DNA of 64,000 bases, from the NCBI GenBank assembly GCA_002007465.1, contig LNAC01001210.1:124001-188000 (forward strand), read 5' to 3'. Position numbers and translations under genes: made by a program. Below the pieces are notes generated by a model. The model had not been told where the DNA came from. It saw only the letters and a program-made list of their open reading frames with translations, and did not search any database. The DNA comes from Ailurus styani (Eukaryota > Chordata > Mammalia > Carnivora > Ailuridae). Position 1 is the stretch's first letter. Every line of letters starts with the position of its first letter. Below, in pieces: positions 58,335 to 64,000 of the stretch.

Positions 58335-59130
58335 GTTTAGTAGTCTTTAAATTTTGTTTTTCTTTTCTGTATCTCCATTTCTCTGTGCTTACTCCTGGCA
58401 GGCTAGCAGTTTGGCTATCGTCTGTGTTACACTTGGTGTTCCTAGCTCAGAACCAGGTTTTATCGTGGTTTGTAGTTCTGCTCTGTGGTGAGATTTGGGG
58501 TCTTGTTCATCCAGCCTCTGGGCCACATGGCCTGCCTAAATTCTAGGTGTTTTGCAGCCCCCGTTGCCACTTCTCCCTGGCCACTTCCCATCAACTCTTG
58601 TCTCTGGGCAGCAGGTTAGCAGTGTTTTTTTGTTTAGTTTTATTTTTCCACTTAGTGAGTCTGGCTCTGGTCTTCCATCTCTCCCAGGGCACTTTTTAAC
58701 TGTATTATCTCTTAGCAGTCAAACTACTGTAACATCACTGTGACAGTGATGAAGTTGGCAGGTTTGAAGCAGAGACTACTTTAGATATGGCAGTCAGGGA
58801 AGGCCTCTCGTAGCTGAGACTTTCCAGTTGTGTAATCAATCATTAGTATGTTCTAATCATCAGTGTCCCCATCATTAATAGGTTGGCAACAATATATGCA
58901 TTGCTTTTCTTTTTGGAGTTACTTTTGGGAATCATCATCTCAGAGTGTATTAAAACTGGCGAAATAGTATTCTGATGTGTGTTTGAATAATAAGATAATG
59001 AGTGTGAAAATACTTTATTATAAATGAATCTGCTTCATGTCCTTATTAATTAAGGAATCACAGTGGTCCCTTTGTGCAGAAATACACAAGTGGTTGGGCA
59101 GTTTTTAATTCTACCTCGTTATGTTCATTC
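58335..59130. other. No recognised feature
   Basis: 58400-58740 is less AT-rich than its surroundings but has no recognised repeat, splice context or family match. Confidence 0.35.
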
Positions 59131-59134
59131 ACCA

Positions 59135-59322
59135 TATGAAATTTGGAATCAAACAGTCTGAATTTGACTCTAGAAGAGCCGCTTACCAGCTTTCTTATCT
59201 TGGGCAAATTTTTGTCCTCTCTAGCTTTGATTTCCTCAGGCATAAAATGGTGTTTGTATCTTACATATCTCAAGAATTATTTGAGGATTAAATGAGATTG
59301 TGTGCATCAGTGCCCCGTATTT
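59135..59322 (+). repeat. MIR
   Basis: ATCTTGGGCAAATTTTTGTCC and AAGAATTATTTGAGGATTAAA are plus-strand MIR. Confidence 0.85.
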
Positions 59323-59454
59323 GTCATTTTTATTATTGTGATTAATTTTACTATACTTTCAAATACCAGTATTACTCTTGGGTAGCTCAGTTTCTTTTCT
59401 GGTACTGAAATTTGTCTGTTTTTAAAACGTCAGTTGACACAGCATGGTAAGATA

Positions 59455-59600
59455 AAACCAATCAGAAACTATTTTGAACTCTGCTGTTAACTTGTGGTAA
59501 CTTCATGATGAATCTCCCTAACACTCTGAGCCTTGGATTTTTCAGTTGCCTAGGATATGTGTAAGCATCAGTGAAATAAAGCACAAAGAATCACTAAGTT
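59455..59600 (+). repeat. Possible MIR fragment
   Basis: A weak match around ATCTCCCTAACACTCTGAGCC. Confidence 0.35.
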
Positions 59601-59689
59601 TCCTAGAAAAGAAAGGTCTGAAAATATGTCATGTGGGAAGCTTTGTTCATTTTTTGTCAAGCATTTTGAGTTCCTTGAAGGCATGACAC

Positions 59690-59764
59690 TAACTACTACT
59701 AATCTACAAAATCTACTACTACTACTAAGTTACTACTACTAACTACTACTAATAATAATATTAC
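59690..59764. repeat. (CTA/ATA)n trinucleotide-rich tract
   Basis: Repeated CTA and ACTACTACTA units merging into AATAATAAT. Confidence 0.85.
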
Positions 59765-59990
59765 TTGGTATTAGACTTTTCCTGATCATCTAACATGAAG
59801 CTCTGATTCTGAGCAGGACAGAAATTAGGTGGTATTCTACATACTAGAATGTGAGTCTAACGCTGTTATCAGCATAATGAAATGTCTACATAAAAGTCAG
59901 TGACCATATATAAGCGCACAGCCATGAGGTAAATGACTAGTTCCCCTTTCCTCTAGCTGCTTTATTTTTTCAAAAAAAGATTTTATTTAT

Positions 59991-60188
59991 TGGGGCACTT
60001 AGGTGACTCAGTTGGTTAAGTGACTGCCTTTGGCTCAGGTCATGATCCCAGGGTCCTGGGATCGAGCCCTGCATCGGGCTCCCTGCTCAGTGGGAGGCCT
60101 GCGTCTCCCTCTCCCACTCCCCCACTTGTGTTCCCTCTCTCACTGTGTCTCTTTCTGTCAAATAAATAAATAAAATCTTAAAAAAAAG
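59991..60188 (+). mobile_element. Carnivore SINE inserted in the tail of another SINE
   Basis: A plus-strand copy starting GGGGCACTTAGGTGACTCAG. It sits inside the T/A-rich tail of the minus-strand SINE that resumes at about 60199, with AAAAGATTTTATTTATT on both sides. Confidence 0.93.
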
Positions 60189-60198
60189 ATTTCTTAAA

Positions 60199-60381
60199 AA
60201 AAAAGATTTTATTTATTTGACAGAGAGAGAGCGCAAGCAGGGGCAGTGGCAGACAGAGGGAAAGGGAAAAGCAGGCCCCCCCCCATGCAGCAGGGAGCCT
60301 GATGTGGGGCTCAATCCCAGGACCCCAGAATCGTGACCTGAGCTAAAGGCAGACGCTTAAACAACTGAGCCACCCTGCACC
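60199..60381 (-). mobile_element. Carnivore SINE split by a second SINE
   Basis: The minus-strand body and head are at 60199-60381, and the tail begins at about 59966, before the inserted copy. The outer target duplication CTGCTTTAT is at 59957-59965 and 60382-60390. Confidence 0.92.
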
Positions 60382-60391
60382 CTGCTTTATG

Positions 60392-61368
60392 GTTTTAAGT
60401 ACAAATATACGCTTACTTGCCGGTAGGTTCTTTTATGAACCATAACATAAGTGAAAAAAAATGTTTTTTACAAACTCAGTTTCTTATTCTTAGATTTTAC
60501 AGACATAAAATTACATTTCAGTAAATATGATAAAATATATAAGAAGGATATAGTTATACAAACTGTACATTTTGTTGTATTGACTATTAGTATAATCACT
60601 AAAGGATGTCTTTAAAAAGTGCTCATGTTCTGCTTCTCTAAAAATTAGATTTGGGAGCATCATTTGATTTCTCTCCCATGCTGATGCAAACTTTGTATGA
60701 ATCACAGAATGAACTTCCTTGTTTGCAGGAGTATTTGTGTTAAGAGATGTGCAGAAATGATGATTATTTCTTGCTTTTCAGCCATAGTCTATAAAAGATG
60801 ATGTAGGGAGGAATCCTTTGAATTCATTTTAACTTTAGTTCTCTTGTTCTCTCACTATGAAAACAGTTTTTCCCACATTCCTTCAGTTAGGCTGATGGCA
60901 TCACATCAAATGTAATTGAATAAAAGCAATTTTTTTTGGCAATGAATTAAATGCTGACAGTTCTATGCAGGTCTGGTTGAACCCAGTGGTGTATTTTAGA
61001 GTATTTAGGTCAGTGATATCCAAGGATGAGGCAGTTATGGGAGAGGATGTATAAGCTCTCTGGGAGATGTGCAGATTAAACCCCATTGAGCAGAAGAATT
61101 TTGCTAATAAATTGCTGTCAGATAATTATTAGTTTTATACATTTTTATTCTGAGAATGGAATGAGAATTTTCATAATTGGAAGGAATTGATAATGTACAT
61201 CATCTGTTAGTTTATTTTCAGCATATTTCAACATGCTGCAGTTCACATGTGCCCAGTTAAGTGGATTTAAAGAGATTTTTAAAAAAGAAATTGGATTAAA
61301 TATGGTTCTAGTAATGCCAGCACAAAGGAACAAAAAGAAAATTGCAAAGCTGATGGTTTGTCTTTTCT
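60392..61368. other. No recognised feature
   Basis: AT-rich unique DNA with short unsupported ORFs on both strands. Confidence 0.35.
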
Positions 61369-61462
61369 TTTTAATTTTTTTTATATTCCACTTAGTTAAC
61401 ATACGGTGTAATATTAGTTTCAAGTGTACAATTTAGTGATTCAACACTTATATATAATCTTT
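61369..61462 (-). repeat. Carnivore L1 3' end fragment
   Basis: CACTTAGTTAACATACGGTGT and TATTAGTTTCAAGTGTACAA match the reversed L1 end. Confidence 0.8.
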
Positions 61463-61773
61463 GTCAGCCACATAATTTGGTAAAAATAATCTGACAAGAA
61501 GTTATCCAAAAAATTTCTGAATTACTAAGAAGACTACTAGAAAATTATAATTAATTGAATTTATATATTATTTTCAACTAATGTGTCTTATTGGAAGTTT
61601 AATAATGTCCAAATATTATTATTAATACTGTTTTTAAAATAGTAGAAAAAAAGGTTTTTGAACCATTATCAAAATAAAACAACTTTAAAATATTGCTTAT
61701 TTAATTTTTAGCTGATTAAGTTTCTGTTTTGACCTATCTTTTGTAATGTAACTAAAATATAACTGCAGTAAGT

Positions 61774-61850
61774 ACATGTGTAATATATATGTATTACATA
61801 TATGTAATTATATATTTCATATATATTAATACTTATATATGAGTGATTTA
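61774..61850. repeat. AT-rich palindromic tract
   Basis: GTAATATATATGTATTAC is nearly self-complementary and is followed by further (TA)-rich palindromes. Confidence 0.75.
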
Positions 61851-61934
61851 TGGTAAAAATATTTTACTCATATACGAACAAAAAAATTTAGAGACCACCA
61901 ACCTATGACGTTCTTTGTTCCTCAAAGCAGTGTA

Positions 61935-62178
61935 AGAGGGTAGATGTGAACAGAAACTTTAGGGTTAAACTGACCCAGGTTTTGATCCTGTGCTGACCAT
62001 GTACTAGTTGTGTTGAGCTTGGGCAAACTACTTCATCTCATTCCCATTAATGAAATAGGGAAAGTAATAATTTATATGGTTTCTGAGGTTAAGATTAACT
62101 AACATTACAAAGTGCTTAATACAAAACCATACACTGAGTGAGTGTTAGCTATGTTTTGTTATAATTATTATGTTATTA
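61935..62178 (+). repeat. MIR
   Basis: AACTGACCCAGGTTTTGATCC, GCTTGGGCAAACTACTTCATC and ACAAAGTGCTTAATACAAAAC are plus-strand MIR. Confidence 0.88.
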
Positions 62179-62184
62179 TTAATA

Positions 62185-62760
62185 AAGAGATTGTCCTTCA
62201 GGGAATCTTCCATAAATAAGCTCATGTCTTGGGTACTATCACAATGCAAAGTGAAAAAGAGCTAAGGAGATTTCAAAAGAAGCAAGTCCTTAAGTTTCAT
62301 GATTGTTGTCAGGACTAAAGTTTTTCATGCATCTGGGTGTGTATGTATGTGTGAGGGCCGAGCTTTGAAGGAAGTAGAGTATTTATAGAGATTATCAGGG
62401 CATGGGCACATGAACATGCTTGCCACCCTTTTTCCCTAGAGTAGCTCTAGTCTCTGTTAGGGTTCTGTACAGGAGAAATGCAACCATCCTATAATTTCCT
62501 TAGTTTTTGGCCTATTTCCTTTGAATGTATAGCTTCAGTTGCTATAGTTTACCTGTTCCTTTCCTTAGTATGAAGAAAACTCACAGGTCTGTAGATAAAG
62601 CTTCACACATAATCTGGGTGAATGAAAGTGTGGTGGGCGTAGGAAGTGATAAATTGTACTATGCAGCAGGGAAAAATAACATTTTGTTTATTTGGAATGA
62701 CCAGTTGATTCTCAGGTGATTAATGTTTTAAGATATATTATTGTTCATCAAGTGGGAGTA
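62185..62760. other. No recognised feature
   Basis: Unique DNA. Confidence 0.35.
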
Positions 62761-62763
62761 GGG

Positions 62764-62990
62764 AGGGAAAAATAATGAAACAAGGTGGGATGGGGAAGGA
62801 GACAAACCATAAGAGACTCCTAATCTCACAAAACAAACTGAGGGTTACTGGGGGGTGGGAGGGTAGGGATAGGGTGGATGGGTTATGGACATTGGGGAGG
62901 GTTTGTGCTTTGGTGAGTGATGTGAAAGATGTAAGCCGGATGATTCACAGACCTGTACTCCTGGGGCAAAGAATAAAAAAAAAAAAAAAA
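62764..62990 (+). mobile_element. L1 3' terminal fragment (young type)
   Basis: GGGAAAAATAATGAAACAAG-like start, GAGGGTTACTGGGGGGTGGGA, TTATGGACATTGGGGAGGGTT and a 17-base A-tail. It matches the 3' UTRs at 3043-3298 (reversed) and 37480-37680, so the three belong to one young subfamily. Confidence 0.93.
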
Positions 62991-63297
62991 GGTTGAGAGG
63001 GAGACTTTATATGCCAGCTTACAATGTTTTGCTTCTTAAACTATGAGAATGTATATTCAAAAGTTTAAAAAACTTTAGAAGTTGTTATTCATTTTTTTCA
63101 GGAATATATTATTCAGAAACCTTAACAATTATGATAGGTAGCCAAGAGAGGAATTCTGGGAGGAGGAATGGGCTTCGCTTTTCAAGGAATGTCCATTTTG
63201 GAGAATGAAGTGAGTTCACATGACCATATCAATATTATATAAATTAAGCTTCTCAGAAGTCAACAAGTCTGATTGGAACTATAAAAATAGTGAATCT

Positions 63298-63485
63298 ATC
63301 TTTTCAATGCCTGCTATATCCTGGGTGTGTTATTTCTAATTCTTACAACAACTTAGCAAAAATTGGTGGTGATATCCTCAATTTACATCTTAAACTATGG
63401 TATAGGAAAGCTAAAAGACTAGGTTGGTTTTGAATGTCTGACTCCAAAACTCAGTTGGTCTCCTTCCCTCATACCATGCTGTCCC
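63298..63485 (-). repeat. MIR
   Basis: TTTCAATGCCTGCTATATCCT, AGGAAAGCTAAAAGACTAGGT and ACCATGCTGTCC in minus-strand order. Confidence 0.75.
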
Positions 63486-63489
63486 CAGA

Positions 63490-64000
63490 CTATCACTGAT
63501 TATGGTTTAAGATATCCCGAAGTTGTAGCATTTTAGAATTGCTGATGCTCAGGTTCCTCAGAATTTTCTGAATATTTTTCCTCTTTGAATTTTTCGTTGA
63601 AAATAGTAAACTGACATTATTTCCAAGGGTCATTGGAGGTGCTTTGGACTGAACACATTTGACCACAGCTTGCCATCTTTCGAGTAATGGATTAGCTGAG
63701 TCATGACATTTATTGACCTGCTTATTAATAATTACAATAATAGCTACCACTTATTGAGAACTTATATAGTAGGCATTATACACTTACTGGATTTTTTAAT
63801 GTTTACCATATAGTAAATTATGTGGGATGTTATTAGATGTTGGGGGTGCAGAGAAAAGTTGCATGGTTAAGCTGGTTTGGGACATACTGAGTAAAACCAC
63901 TTTTTCACTGAAGGATTTATCAGCTTTAATATGCTGATATACATACAAATTTAAATGAGGTGTATATAGAATGTGGTTTTATTTGACCGCTAACACTTTC
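63490..64000. other. Mostly unique DNA with a MIR/L2-like scrap
   Basis: ATTGAGAACTTATATAGTAGG at about 63752-63780 looks like a MIR or L2 end. Nothing else was seen. Confidence 0.35.

Noticed and set aside
1..64000. A novel defence, biosynthetic or mobile gene system
   Set aside because: All multi-kilobase structure is explained by mammalian LINEs, SINEs and DNA transposons. Only one exon-like segment remains, so I see no undescribed multi-gene system.

Overview
This window is nuclear DNA from a carnivoran mammal. It is AT-rich, has no CpG island, and is crowded with tRNA-derived carnivore SINEs (SINEC), which have internal RNA polymerase III boxes and (AAAT)n tails, together with carnivore-type L1 ends. 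The commonest SINE subtype and the L1 3' ends look most like those of mustelids (mink, ferret, otter or weasel group). That is a judgement from pattern memory, not a database result. No bacterial or viral gene system, CRISPR array or structural RNA gene was found.

Only one stretch behaves like a real protein-coding exon: 51205-51366 on the + strand. It has 162 bases, a T-rich tract and AG before it, a CAG|GTAAGG donor after it, phase 1 at both ends and no stop. I could not name the gene. The most economical reading is that the window is one or more large introns of a plus-strand gene. About 6 kb around the exon (49165-55318) lacks any recognised SINE or L1, unlike almost everything else here.

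Layout: 1-8600 holds SINEs, a young 5'-truncated L1 on the minus strand with a 858-base N gap and a perfect 17-bp target duplication, then MIR and L2 remnants. 8600-23000 holds many MIRs (two of them nested), an old plus-strand L1 at 15.3-16.9 kb, and a stack of three minus-strand SINEs at 17.4-17.96 kb. 23000-28500 is mostly L1 in both orientations, with TG microsatellites and an AT-rich hairpin. 28500-33100 holds L2, MIR and a hAT-type element. 33100-46600 is a nearly continuous L1 domain: plus-strand fragments to 39.3 kb, then a long old minus-strand L1 (39.3-46.6 kb) split by a plus-strand L1 that carries extra non-L1 DNA. 46600-49160 holds MIRs and a CR1/L3 remnant. 49165-55318 is the repeat-poor exon region. 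55319-58330 is old L1 with SINEs, and 58330-64000 is sparse, with an inverted SINE pair and a young L1 tail.

No genes can be described as working together. The interest lies in the unidentified exon, nested insertions that order repeat activity in time, two assembly defects inside L1 copies, and several hairpin-forming or unstable sites. Repeat family names rest on remembered consensus patterns and boundaries are approximate unless a target-site duplication is given.
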